DNA of 64,000 nucleotides from Actinomadura sp. NBRC 104425. GTDB lineage: Bacteria; Actinomycetota; Actinomycetes; Streptosporangiales; Streptosporangiaceae. Positions within the stretch are counted from its first letter, which is position 1, and each line of letters starts with the position of its first letter. Shown here in pieces: positions 54,051 to 62,106 of this stretch. The stretch covers positions 368,968 through 432,967 of the forward strand of contig NZ_BSTN01000003.1 in NCBI RefSeq assembly GCF_030269545.1. Direction: 5' to 3'. Below the pieces are notes generated by a model, which did no database searches, was not told the origin of the DNA, and worked only from the letters and a program-made list of their open reading frames with translations. Made by a program: the position numbers and the translations under genes.

Positions 54051-55064
54051 CTATGCCGTCGGCCGGGCGGGCAGCGGCCGGTAGATGGGGATGCCCGCCT
54101 TCTCCAGCTCGTCGCGCAACGCGAAGTAGGCGTCGCCGAACGGGTCCTCGCCGATGAGCGGCATGAGGCCGCGGCGGATCGCCACATCGTGCGGGGCCAG
54201 TGCGGCGGCCTCGGCCACGTGCCGCCGCGCCGCCTCGCCCCGGCCCCCGCGGGCCAGCCAGACCGCCAGCCGGGCGTGCGCGCGGGCCCGCTGCTCGTCG
54301 GCCGTCGGGACGCGCAGGTGCTCGCGGACCTGCGCCTCGTCCAGCCCGGCGTCGCCGTCGAGCGCCCAGCGGCGCAGCGCCGCGTAGGACTCCTTAGAGT
54401 CCAGGCCGTTCATGGAGCGGAACAGGTCGGTCGCGGTCTGGGTGTCCTGCGGACGGGCGATGCGGCCGCGCTCGTCGATCCACACCACCGTGGGCACGTT
54501 GATCACGTTGTAGAGCTCGGCGACGACGCCCTCGGTGTCGACCAGGGCGGGATGGGTGGCCTTCGCCTCCTCGATCCACGGCCGCGCGTCGTCGGCCGAC
54601 CGGTCGCACGCCACGCTGACGACCGTGAAGCCGTGGTCGCGCAGCGCCGCATGCCGCTCCTCCCAGGCGGACAGGTCGTAGCGGCACCCGCACCAGGAGG
54701 CCCAGAACACCAGCGCCACCTTGCGTCCGCGGAAGTCGGCGAGGCGGACGCCGTCCAATGCGAAGTCGGGCGCCTCGGCGGCGGTGAGGCGCGGAGCGGC
54801 TGCGGCCAGGGCCACGACGCGCTCGGCGGCGTCGACGACGGCGACATGCCCGGTCAGCTCGGCGAACGCGGCCACGTCCACGCCGTCGGACGTCTCGGCC
54901 GCGGCGGCGCGGGCGGCGGGCAGGCAGGCGTCGTCGCGGCACCAGCCGTGCGGCTTGCGCTCCCAGCCGAGCAGCGGCCGGTCCAGCGGGGCCAGGAGCC
55001 GCCCGCCGGGACCGGGCCGGGCCTCGATCCGCTCGATGCGGTCGCCGTCGACGACGGTGAACAT
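54051..55064 (-). CDS. Redoxin/TlpA-like protein with C-x-C site
   Basis: The 337-aa product has an N-terminal domain (1-95) with C42 and C47, a thioredoxin/AhpC-fold domain (about 96-225: FRGRKVALVFWASWCGCRYD, VVSVACDRSADDARP, NVINVPTVVWIDERG with the cis-Pro), and a C-terminal helical domain (about 235-325). The redox site is WCGCR (C125, C127), one residue shorter than CxxC. There is no signal peptide, so it is cytosolic. It diverges from a MerR gene with shared operator, so it probably responds to the MerR signal. Confidence 0.85.
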   Translation of the reverse strand: MFTVVDGDRIERIEARPGPGGRLLAPLDRPLLGWERKPHGWCRDDACLPAARAAAAETSDGVDVAAFAELTGHVAVVDAAERVVALAAAAPRLTAAEAPDFALDGVRLADFRGRKVALVFWASWCGCRYDLSAWEERHAALRDHGFTVVSVACDRSADDARPWIEEAKATHPALVDTEGVVAELYNVINVPTVVWIDERGRIARPQDTQTATDLFRSMNGLDSKESYAALRRWALDGDAGLDEAQVREHLRVPTADEQRARAHARLAVWLARGGRGEAARRHVAEAAALAPHDVAIRRGLMPLIGEDPFGDAYFALRDELEKAGIPIYRPLPARPTA

Positions 55065-55081
55065 CCGGGCCTCCTCCCCTA

Positions 55082-55130
55082 TTGGATAGTGACGGTATCC
55101 AAGTATTGGATAGCTCTAGTATCCAGTCAA
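55082..55130. promoter_or_regulatory. MerR-type operator with two identical dyads between redoxin and merR
   Basis: GGATA-N7-TATCC occurs at 55084-55100 and again at 55108-55124, 24 bp apart, each inside a TATTGGATA-type context. On the minus strand TTGACT (55125-55130) and AATACT (55102-55107) flank the second dyad, which exactly fills the 17-bp spacer. That is the layout of a MerR-controlled promoter, here reading toward the redoxin gene. Confidence 0.75.
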
Positions 55131-55144
55131 GGGGGGTGTGCGGG

Positions 55145-55819
55145 GTGAAGATCTCCGAGCTCAGCGACCGCAGCGGGCTGACCATCCAGACGATCAAGTA
55201 CTACATCCGCGAGGGCCTGCTGCCGAAGGGCACGGCGACCGGCGCCACCCGGGCCGAGTACGACGAGCGGCACCTGGAGCGGCTGCGGCTGGTGCGGGCG
55301 CTGCGCGAGGTCGGCGACCTGCCGGTGGCCGCCATCCGGCGGATCGTGGCGGCGGTCGACGACGCGGACGTCGGCATGCACCGGCTGTTCGGCATCACCC
55401 AGTACGCCATCGGCCCGCACGTGGACGCGCCCGACCGGGACCCGGCCGCGCCCGAGGACCTGGCGGCCCAGTGGCGGGCCGCGCGCCGGGACGTCGATGC
55501 GCTGATCCGCGAGCTCGGCTGGCGGGTGACCGACCGCGCCCCCGCCCGCGACCTGCTCGCCCAGACCTTCGTCGCGCTGCGCCGCCTCGGCTTCCCCGTC
55601 ACGCCGGACGACCTGCTGCCGTACACGCGCGCCGCCGCGGCCGTGGCCGAGCACGAGATCGGCACGGTCGCCGCCGACGCCCCGCGCAGCCGGGCGGTGC
55701 ACGCCATGCTGGTGTCCACGGTCCTGTACGAGCAGGTGCTCACCGCCCTGCACCGGCTGGCCCAGGAGGACGCCTCGGCCCGCCGCTTCGGCGCCGACGA
55801 CCCCGGCGAAACGAATTAG
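55145..55819 (+). CDS. MerR-family regulator
   Basis: The 224-aa product starts VKISELSDRSGLTIQTIKYY, REGLLPKGTATGATRAEYDE and has LRLVRALREVGDLPVAAIRR, a MerR DNA-binding domain (1-75). A coiled coil and an effector domain of about 140 residues follow, without clustered cysteines, so the inducer is probably organic. GTG 55145 is chosen; GTG at 55136 would add three residues. It probably controls itself and the divergent redoxin gene through the double dyad. Confidence 0.92.
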   Translation: MKISELSDRSGLTIQTIKYYIREGLLPKGTATGATRAEYDERHLERLRLVRALREVGDLPVAAIRRIVAAVDDADVGMHRLFGITQYAIGPHVDAPDRDPAAPEDLAAQWRAARRDVDALIRELGWRVTDRAPARDLLAQTFVALRRLGFPVTPDDLLPYTRAAAAVAEHEIGTVAADAPRSRAVHAMLVSTVLYEQVLTALHRLAQEDASARRFGADDPGETN

Positions 55820-55900
55820 ATAAAACGCCCTTTTTCGGTCGGATTCCCCAATCACATCGGTTCGGCGGAAAAAACGGTCTCCGCATACGATGAACCGGCA

Positions 55901-56305
55901 ATGCCGACCACACCGGGTGATGTTCCGATGACCGCCGTGGACCCCGAGCGCGGGCGGTGGACCGACCGGCTGCTCGCCGAGGGCGACGACCCCGACCCGC
56001 GGTTCACCCTCGCCAACGAGCGCACGTTCCTGGCCTGGATCCGCACCGCCCTGGCGGTGATCGCCGCCGGGATCGGGCTGGCCCTCAGCCGCGACCTGCT
56101 GGCCGGTCCGGTGCGCGACGCGCTGGCCGTCGGCTTCGCCGCCGCCGGCGCCCTGATCGCCGTTCTGGCCTTCCGCCGCTGGCTGCGCACCGAACGCGCG
56201 CTGCGCCGCGCCGAGACGCTGCCGCCGCCCGCACTGGCCCCGGTCATGTCGTACGGCCTGGCGGCCGCCGCCGTCGTCCTGCTGGTCGCCCTGCTGGCCG
56301 CCTGA
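55901..56305 (+). CDS. YidH/DUF202 membrane protein
   Basis: The 134-aa product has the DUF202 mark DPRFTLANERTFLAWIRTAL and three hydrophobic segments (about 52-68, 73-90, 115-133). Function is unknown. ATG 55901 is taken, but ATG 55928 (MTAVDPERGR) is equally plausible. It is followed by a second DUF202 gene 13 bp later. Confidence 0.85.
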   Translation: MPTTPGDVPMTAVDPERGRWTDRLLAEGDDPDPRFTLANERTFLAWIRTALAVIAAGIGLALSRDLLAGPVRDALAVGFAAAGALIAVLAFRRWLRTERALRRAETLPPPALAPVMSYGLAAAAVVLLVALLAA

Positions 56306-56318
56306 GCGGGGGCAGACG

Positions 56319-56630
56319 GTGAGCCGCCTGTGGGACCCGGGGGCCCAGCCCGAGCGCACCGCCCTCGCCTGGTCGCGCACCACGCTCTCCCTGCTGGCGG
56401 CGGGGCTGCTGTGCGTGCGGCTCGCGCCGTCGGCCGCAGGCGCCGTGCTCGCCGCCGCGGCCGTCTGCGGCGCCGCCGCCCTGCAACTGCGCCGCGCCCG
56501 CCGCACCCACCGCCGCCGCGGCCGGCGCCTGCCCGCCGGAGCCCCGGTCGCCGACCCCGCCTCCGTCCTCCTCGCCACCGCCGTCACCGCGCTGCTCGGC
56601 GTCATCGGCGTCCTCTTCGCCGTCGCCTGA
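56319..56630 (+). CDS. Second DUF202 membrane protein
   Basis: The 103-aa product begins VSRLWDPGAQPERTALAWSR, with the RTxLAWxRT motif and three hydrophobic segments. GTG start. DUF202 genes often come as such unlike tandem pairs and may form a heteromeric membrane complex. Confidence 0.83.
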   Translation: MSRLWDPGAQPERTALAWSRTTLSLLAAGLLCVRLAPSAAGAVLAAAAVCGAAALQLRRARRTHRRRGRRLPAGAPVADPASVLLATAVTALLGVIGVLFAVA

Positions 56631-56655
56631 AGATCCGGTTGGTAGCCTCGCTGCC

Positions 56656-57483
56656 GTGCAGGACCGTGCGTTCATCAGTCTGACCACCGACTTCGGCGCC
56701 GCCTACACGGCCATCTGCGCCGGTGTGGTCTATTCGATCGCCCCGTCGGCGAACGTGCTCGTCCTCAGCGACGAAGTGACGCCCTACGCGGTGACCGAGG
56801 GCGCCATGCTGCTCCGCCAGGCCCTCCCCTACCTGCCGACCGGCGTGCACGTCGGCATCGTCGACCCGGGGGTCGGCACCCGGCGCCGCCCCGTGGCGGT
56901 CGTCACCGGACGCGGCGACGTGCTGATCGGCCCCGACAACGGGCTCCTGCCCCCGGCCGCCGAAGCGCTGGGCGGCGCGATCGACGCGTACGAGCTGGCC
57001 CACCCCGCCTACCGGCTGCCGGAGGTGTCCACCAGCTTCCACGGCCGCGACATCTTCTCCCCCGCCGCCGCCCACGTGGCCAACGGCCTGCCCCCGTCCG
57101 CGCTCGGCCCGCGCGTCCCACCGGGCGAGCTGTGCCCGCTGCGGGTGCCGCCGGTCACCAGGGACGGCGACGCGGTGACCACGTCCGCCCTCTACATCGA
57201 CCGCTTCGGCAGCCTCATCCTGGCTGCCGGACGGGACGACCTTCCCGCCACTTACGCCTACGGCACGCCCCTTGAGGTCGCCTGGACCGACCGGGACGGC
57301 ACGCCCCGCACCGTCCGCGCCGCCTTCGCCGAGACCTTCGGCAGCGTGGCCGAGGGGGAGCCCCTGGTCTGGGTCGACTCGTCCGGCCGGCTCGGCCTGG
57401 CCGTCAACCAGGGCTCGGCCGCCGCCCGCTTCGGCCTCGCCTCCGACACCGTGCTCACCATCCGCCCCGCCCCCGAGGAGTGA
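56656..57483 (+). CDS. SAM hydrolase-like (DUF62, SAM-hydroxide adenosyltransferase) protein
   Basis: The 275-aa product starts VQDRAFISLTTDFGAAYTAI and has HVGIVDPGVGTRRRPVAVV, LIGPDNGLLPPAAEALGG, and TSFHGRDIFSPAAAHVANG, with a C-terminal barrel ending LAVNQGSAAARFGL. The family splits SAM to adenosine and methionine with water. GTG start at 56656. Its stop overlaps the NUDIX start (GTGA). Confidence 0.9.
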   Translation: MQDRAFISLTTDFGAAYTAICAGVVYSIAPSANVLVLSDEVTPYAVTEGAMLLRQALPYLPTGVHVGIVDPGVGTRRRPVAVVTGRGDVLIGPDNGLLPPAAEALGGAIDAYELAHPAYRLPEVSTSFHGRDIFSPAAAHVANGLPPSALGPRVPPGELCPLRVPPVTRDGDAVTTSALYIDRFGSLILAAGRDDLPATYAYGTPLEVAWTDRDGTPRTVRAAFAETFGSVAEGEPLVWVDSSGRLGLAVNQGSAAARFGLASDTVLTIRPAPEE

Positions 57484-57881
57484 CCATGGAACTGGACGTC
57501 GTCGCCTGGCTGCACGCCGTCGACGGCCGCCTGCTCGCCGTCCGGTCCCGCGGCCGCGACCTGCTCTACCTGCCGGGCGGCAAGCGCGAACCCGGCGAGG
57601 ACGACTGGGCGGCCCTCTCCCGGGAGGTCCGCGAGGAACTGGCCGTCCAGCTGGACGAGGGCTCTTTCCGCGAGGTCGGCGTCGTCCGGGCCCCCGCCCA
57701 CGACCAGCCCGCCTTCACCCAGGTCCGCATGGCCTGCTTCACGGCCGCCTACCAGGGCGACATCCTCCCCGCGGGCGAGGTCGACGAGTACCGCTACGTG
57801 GCCCCCGCCGACCGCGACCTGCTGGCCCCCGCCGCCCAGGCTGCGCTGGACATGGCCGCCGCCCACGGCCTGCTGTCCTGA
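57480..57881 (+). CDS. NUDIX hydrolase
   Basis: The 133-aa product has a complete NUDIX box: GGKREPGEDDWAALSREVRE, continuing into ELAVQL. GTG 57480 overlaps the SAM-hydrolase stop; an ATG at 57486 is two codons later. The overlap suggests coupled translation with the SAM hydrolase. The substrate cannot be inferred. Confidence 0.92.
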   Translation: MTMELDVVAWLHAVDGRLLAVRSRGRDLLYLPGGKREPGEDDWAALSREVREELAVQLDEGSFREVGVVRAPAHDQPAFTQVRMACFTAAYQGDILPAGEVDEYRYVAPADRDLLAPAAQAALDMAAAHGLLS

Positions 57882-58010
57882 CCCCTGGACGAATTGGTCG
57901 TTCGGCGCCAGATTTCTTGTGCGTCGGCGCCGGCTTCCCCGTTTCCGGCTGTGGGTGCCCTCCGCGCTCCCTATGATCACGAACTCACCCATCGGGGAAA
58001 GGCGAACACG

Positions 58011-59465
58011 ATGAGACGTGGATGGCTGCGCGGCTCCGTCGGCCTCATGACGGCGATCGCGCTGGCGGGCTGCTCGGCCGGAGCGGAGGCGGTCGAGGTG
58101 CGGAAGGCCGCGCAGGCGGGGAAGGAGACGGCCAGCCCGCTCGCCGAGCGGCTGCGGGCGACCATCGACCGGCTGCGGTTCGAGGAGGTCCTGGACACGG
58201 CGCCGCCCGGCACGGCCCAGGCCGGCGCGCTGCGGACGGCCGTCGACAAGGAGGCGACGCAGTCGCCGCGGCAGCGCGCCCGCCTGTACGCGGCGGCGGC
58301 CGACCCCAAGCCGATCGTCCAGCAGCCGCAGATGGACGCGACCATCATCGAACTGGACCGGAAGGGACGCCCCGTCTCATCCGGCACCGTGTTGATGAGC
58401 CCGCTCTACAAGGACGGCGTCGTGGTCCCCGTCGACCGCAACCTGTCCACCACGAGCGTGCGCTGGCGGCAGTGGGACGACGCGGGCTGGTACGCCAACA
58501 AGGGGCAGGGCTCCATCGACGTGGTCGCGGGCAGGGAGAACGCCCCGCTGGACCACATGCTCAACTACCCCGCCTCGGTGCTGAAGCTCATGGTGAACTT
58601 CGGCGTCCTGCGGCTGGTGGACCAGGGCGAGATCAGCCTGGACGACACCTTCGACTACCGGCCCACCTCCGACAGCTCGGTGTCCCTGTGCGGCACCGCC
58701 ACCTCCAAGACGGTGCGGCAGTACATGGACGAGTCGCTCACCTGGTCGTCGAACGCCGCGTCCTGCGCGCTGGTCAAGCTGCTGCACGAGCACAACGCGA
58801 TCGACCCGCTGAACCAGACCTTCCAGGACCTCGGCCTGCAGACGCTCCAGCTCAAGGGCACCAACCCGGAGACCGGCGGCCGGTGGTCCAACTCCGTCAC
58901 GATGAGCTCGCTGGACACGGCCAAGCTGCTGACCCTGGTCAACGGCGCCCCCGGCCGCGTCTGGACCGCACCGAACGGCAAGCCGGTCACCAGCGACGGC
59001 GTGCTGAGCGCCTCGTCGCGCGCGTTCTTCATGTCCAAGCTCAGGCAGCAGGGCTTCAACGACATGCTGTCGACCAGCAACTGGTGCGGGGGCACCTATC
59101 CGGCGCCCGGCATCCCCAGCACCGTCGCCTCCCGCTGGATCGGCGCGGACGGCACCGTCACCGTCGCGGGCAACAAGTTCGGCCGGGACGTGCGGCCCTG
59201 CAACGCCAAGGCCCAGGTCTCCTTCGCCCACAAGACCGGCTGGGTGAACAACACCGCCGCCGACGCCGGCATCGTCCGTGCCCTGCCGGGCAAGGGAGAC
59301 CGCCACTACATCATCGTGGTGTTCTCCAACCTGGGCACGCAGTACATCGACGCCGACCGCCCCGACACGCCCGCCGGCATCTACCCGTTCAGCTACACCG
59401 AGAAGTTCGCCCAACTGGGCCGCGCCATGGACGCCTACATGAGCCGGCGCGCCGAGCGGAACTGA
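58011..59465 (+). CDS. Lipoprotein with class A beta-lactamase fold
   Basis: The 484-aa product has a signal peptide with lipobox IALAGC (Cys about 20), a helical spacer, then a serine-hydrolase domain (about 150-470). All three active-site motifs are present: S189-V-L-K192 in PASVLKLMV, S246-S-N248, and K408-T-G410 in HKTGWVNNT. There is no omega-loop ExxxN that I can place with certainty, so a DD-peptidase-like or other hydrolase role is as likely as beta-lactam cleavage. ATG 58011 is chosen for the signal peptide and GGGGAAAGG site. Confidence 0.88.
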   Translation: MRRGWLRGSVGLMTAIALAGCSAGAEAVEVRKAAQAGKETASPLAERLRATIDRLRFEEVLDTAPPGTAQAGALRTAVDKEATQSPRQRARLYAAAADPKPIVQQPQMDATIIELDRKGRPVSSGTVLMSPLYKDGVVVPVDRNLSTTSVRWRQWDDAGWYANKGQGSIDVVAGRENAPLDHMLNYPASVLKLMVNFGVLRLVDQGEISLDDTFDYRPTSDSSVSLCGTATSKTVRQYMDESLTWSSNAASCALVKLLHEHNAIDPLNQTFQDLGLQTLQLKGTNPETGGRWSNSVTMSSLDTAKLLTLVNGAPGRVWTAPNGKPVTSDGVLSASSRAFFMSKLRQQGFNDMLSTSNWCGGTYPAPGIPSTVASRWIGADGTVTVAGNKFGRDVRPCNAKAQVSFAHKTGWVNNTAADAGIVRALPGKGDRHYIIVVFSNLGTQYIDADRPDTPAGIYPFSYTEKFAQLGRAMDAYMSRRAERN

Positions 59466-59779
59466 AAGGCATCGCAGGCGATCCGGCGGCACGGTGGGAC
59501 GGCGTCCGTTCGGGCGCGGACGCCGTCCCGCCCGCCGCTCTCCCCTTCAGCGCGGCGGGTCCGGTCGTCACCCACGCCGACTCCGGCGCATCCGGGTCCT
59601 GCAGTGACCAATGCGCCTCGTCGTCCCGCTCACGCCTCAACACCTCTAACGGCCAGTCCGGCTCCCGGCGCAGATAGGCGGCCCCACCGCCCGCATAAAC
59701 GGAGGCGAAGCCGCCTGACGTCGCCTGCCCAAGCGCGTACCGTGGGCAGCAGGTAACGGAACAACCCCGAGGGTGCGTC
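59466..59779. other. Intergenic between lipoprotein and XRE regulator
   Basis: These 314 bp have no gene that I accept. A minus-strand frame reading YLRREPDWPLEVLRRERDDE (about 59600-59690) looks protein-like but has no clear start and would overlap the lipoprotein's 3' end. Confidence 0.4.
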
Positions 59780-61015
59780 ATGTTTGATGACCTGCAAGGG
59801 AAGAAAACCGGCGAACGCATCCAGATCATCCGGGAACGCAAGGGCATGTCCCGGCTGATCGTCGCCGGACTCGTCGGCCGATCACCTCAATGGCTGAAAG
59901 ACATCGAAAAAAGCCGACGCCTCCCGCCGCGCCTGCCGATGCTTCTGCGCCTGGCCGACGTTCTCGGCGTCGGTGACCTCGCCGTCCTCATCGGCACCGA
60001 CATGGATCTGCACACCGCCGTGTCGCTGCCCGTGTCATCCCTCCGGCGCATCCCGCATGAGGCGGTACCAGCGATCCGCGAGGCCATCCACAGCCAGACC
60101 TTCACGCCTCCCGACCCCGTCGACGTCAAGGCAGTCCGCCAGCGCACCGCCGACGCGTGGCGGCTGTGGCACGCCTCCCCCACCCAGCGCACCGATGTCG
60201 GCCGCATCCTGCCCGCGCTGATCACCGATGCGCGCGCCGCGACCCGCACAGTGGACGGCCCCGCTCGGCGCACCGCATACGCGGTCCTGGCCGAGGTCTA
60301 CGCACTGTGCGAGCAGATGCTGGCCTGGACGTCCGAGCCTGACCTGCTGATGGTGGCGGCCGACCGCGGCGCGACCTCGGCTCAGGAGGCCGACCAACCC
60401 GAGACGCTCGCCGGGGCCGCATGGGTTCTCGGTAACGTGCACCGCGCCAAAGGCGACTACGACACGGCCCTCAGGCTGGTGATGGACGCCGCGGCCGTCC
60501 TCCAGCCGCGGCTGGAAGACGGGCCCGACAGCCTCAGGGGGATGTGGGGGGCGCTGCAGCTGCACGCGGCGATCACGTGCGCCCGCGCCGGCCGGGACGG
60601 CGACGCCTGGCACCACTGGGAACTCGCGAATGGCGCAGCCGAGCGTCTCGGCACCTACCTGCATCCCTGGACGCAGTTCGGCGCGGCCAACGTGGCCGTG
60701 CACGCGGTGTCCATCGGTGCCGACCTGTCGAAGTCGGCTGCGGCGCGGGAACGTGCCGAGACGATCGCCCCGGAGACCATTCCGAGCCTGGAACGGCGAT
60801 CACGTCTGTTGATCGAGACGGCGCGCTCTTATCATCTGAAGCGCGACTATTCGGGCACCCTGGACTGGCTCCGGCACGCGCACAAAGTGTCGCGCGAAGC
60901 CGTGCATTACTCACCATTGGCACGGCAGATGGCCGCCGACGTGGTTGACCACGGCGGTCCGCTGATCGAGCGAAAGGCGAAGGGGTTCGCGCAGGTTCTG
61001 GGCCTGCCGGTGTGA
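59780..61015 (+). CDS. XRE-family regulator with TPR-like helical domain
   Basis: The 411-aa product has an N-terminal helix-turn-helix (about 8-62: GERIQIIRERKGMSRLIVAG, LVGRSPQWLKDIEKSRRLPP) and a long all-helical C-terminal part (about 120-400) with TPR-type repeats, as in peptide-responsive regulators. GAGGGTG precedes the ATG. Downstream are three small genes that overlap by GTGA and share an operator-like palindrome, a typical actinomycete XRE locus. Confidence 0.88.
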   Translation: MFDDLQGKKTGERIQIIRERKGMSRLIVAGLVGRSPQWLKDIEKSRRLPPRLPMLLRLADVLGVGDLAVLIGTDMDLHTAVSLPVSSLRRIPHEAVPAIREAIHSQTFTPPDPVDVKAVRQRTADAWRLWHASPTQRTDVGRILPALITDARAATRTVDGPARRTAYAVLAEVYALCEQMLAWTSEPDLLMVAADRGATSAQEADQPETLAGAAWVLGNVHRAKGDYDTALRLVMDAAAVLQPRLEDGPDSLRGMWGALQLHAAITCARAGRDGDAWHHWELANGAAERLGTYLHPWTQFGAANVAVHAVSIGADLSKSAAARERAETIAPETIPSLERRSRLLIETARSYHLKRDYSGTLDWLRHAHKVSREAVHYSPLARQMAADVVDHGGPLIERKAKGFAQVLGLPV

Positions 61016-61111
61016 TCAGAGGGCGCATTGTGCACCCCCTCATCGAGGTAGCCGATTGCGCCCACTTGAAAAGGGGTGCACCGCGCGCCTTTTGAACCGG
61101 TCGGCACTCTC

Positions 61112-61147
61112 TACTGTCCCGTCGTAACTCTGTGTCACACGACACAG
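61112..61147 (+). promoter_or_regulatory. Candidate promoter and palindromic operator of the small-gene operon
   Basis: TACTGT (61112-61117) is a plausible -10, with TTTTGA at 61090-61095 16 bp upstream. Just downstream CTGTGTC-ACAC-GACACAG (61130-61147) is a perfect 7-bp inverted repeat, likely a regulator site for the upstream XRE protein. Confidence 0.5.
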
Positions 61148-61222
61148 AGATAGGACGACCCCGGGCCGCTGTGTGGGCAGCGGGGAACCCCGGGGCCTCG
61201 CCGGACGTAGGAGGTCCGACTG

Positions 61223-61498
61223 ATGTACGAGTATGACCCATTGTCCGCGCTCGGCACGTCGCTGGGGGCGGACGGCCTGACGGTCGCCCGCACGGCGGAC
61301 GGTCTGCAGGTCACCAACGAGGACGTGCCCGGTGCCACGGACACGATCACGTGCAGGCCACGCCCGGAGGACGGCGGCCGCTTGTGGTTCTGGACGGGGC
61401 GCGGCGAGCCGCTCGCCGAGGCCGACCACCTGCGGGACGCGATCCTGTACGTGCGGGTGCACCTGCGCCGGTGCGCCGACGAGGGGTCCGGGCGGTGA
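61223..61498 (+). CDS. Uncharacterised small protein of the XRE locus, gene 1
   Basis: The 91-aa product starts MYEYDPLSALGTSLGADGLT and ends VRVHLRRCADEGSGR. Its beta-rich core (GLQVTNEDVPGATDTITCRP, RLWFWTGRGEPLAEADHLRD) resembles small proteins next to XRE genes in other actinomycetes, but I know no function. GGAGG lies nine bases before the ATG. Its stop overlaps the next gene. Confidence 0.75.
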   Translation: MYEYDPLSALGTSLGADGLTVARTADGLQVTNEDVPGATDTITCRPRPEDGGRLWFWTGRGEPLAEADHLRDAILYVRVHLRRCADEGSGR

Positions 61499-61884
61499 TG
61501 GCGCCCGCGGGGCCGGTGCAGTGGGACACCGTTGCCGTCACCGCCCATCTGCAGCGGCGGTACCGCGTGCCGGTGTGGTGGGACGACCGCGCCGCCGTGT
61601 GGATGGCGATGGTGCTGCGGCCGACCGGCCACCCGGCCGGTGACGAAGCGGTCGCCGCGGCCACGCCCGCCGAACTGGAGCGGCGCCTGGCCGCCGCCGG
61701 AGTGCGGCCCGTCCCCCTGCCGCGGCAGCCACCCGAGCCCAAGTCCGCACGGCGCTCGGCACCGCCCCGGCAGGCCCCGTCCCGACGGGTGCTGCGCCCG
61801 ATGCACGGAAGGCACGCAGCGCCCCGGCCGCCCTGGTGGCGACGCCTCGTCGGCGCCTTCATCCAGCTCGACGACGAGTGGTGA
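61495..61884 (+). CDS. Uncharacterised small protein of the XRE locus, gene 2
   Basis: The 129-aa product (GTG 61495, or ATG 61498) starts VMAPAGPVQWDTVAVTAHLQ and has RYRVPVWWDDRAAVWMAMVL, then a Pro/Arg-rich segment, ending WWRRLVGAFIQLDDEW. No family is recognised. It overlaps the gene before and after, so all three are coupled. Confidence 0.7.
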   Translation: MMAPAGPVQWDTVAVTAHLQRRYRVPVWWDDRAAVWMAMVLRPTGHPAGDEAVAAATPAELERRLAAAGVRPVPLPRQPPEPKSARRSAPPRQAPSRRVLRPMHGRHAAPRPPWWRRLVGAFIQLDDEW

Positions 61885-62031
61885 CACGCGTCGCCGACTG
61901 CCCGGGCAAGCACCCGCGCGAGCCGCTGGCGGGCACCATCCCTCACCGACCTCGACCCCTGCCGCGTGCTGGACATCTCCTGCTGGCAGTGCGGCCAGGT
62001 GTCGTACGCGCCGGTGTCCTACAGGGCCTAA
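61881..62031 (+). pseudogene. Small zinc-ribbon-like gene with a one-base frameshift
   Basis: GTG 61881 overlaps the previous stop. The first frame reads VTRVADCPGKHPREPLAGTI; the +1 frame then reads TDLDPCRVLDISCWQCGQVS and ends YAPVSYRA with TAA at 62029-62031. Together they would make a roughly 50-aa protein with CWQC. The change lies near 61940. It may be a real mutation, a programmed shift, or a sequencing error. Confidence 0.5.
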
Positions 62032-62078
62032 GCCCCCGCGCCCCCGCAGGCTGACAGCACGAGACAGAGCTACGATCC

Positions 62079-62104
62079 GCCCGCCGACCGACGAGTCGGC
62101 GGGC
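62079..62104. terminator. Hairpin between convergent small genes and XRE-DUF5919
   Basis: A 10-bp stem pairs 62079-62088 (GCCCGCCGAC) with 62095-62104. It lies between the end of the small-gene operon and the stop of the convergent gene. Confidence 0.65.
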
Positions 62105-62106
62105 AG

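Noticed and set aside
59389..59847. Minus-strand frame with protein-like segment YLRREPDWPLEVLRRERDDE
   Set aside because: No good start codon or ribosome site, and it overlaps the 3' end of the lipoprotein gene. The segment could be debris; not supported enough to call.
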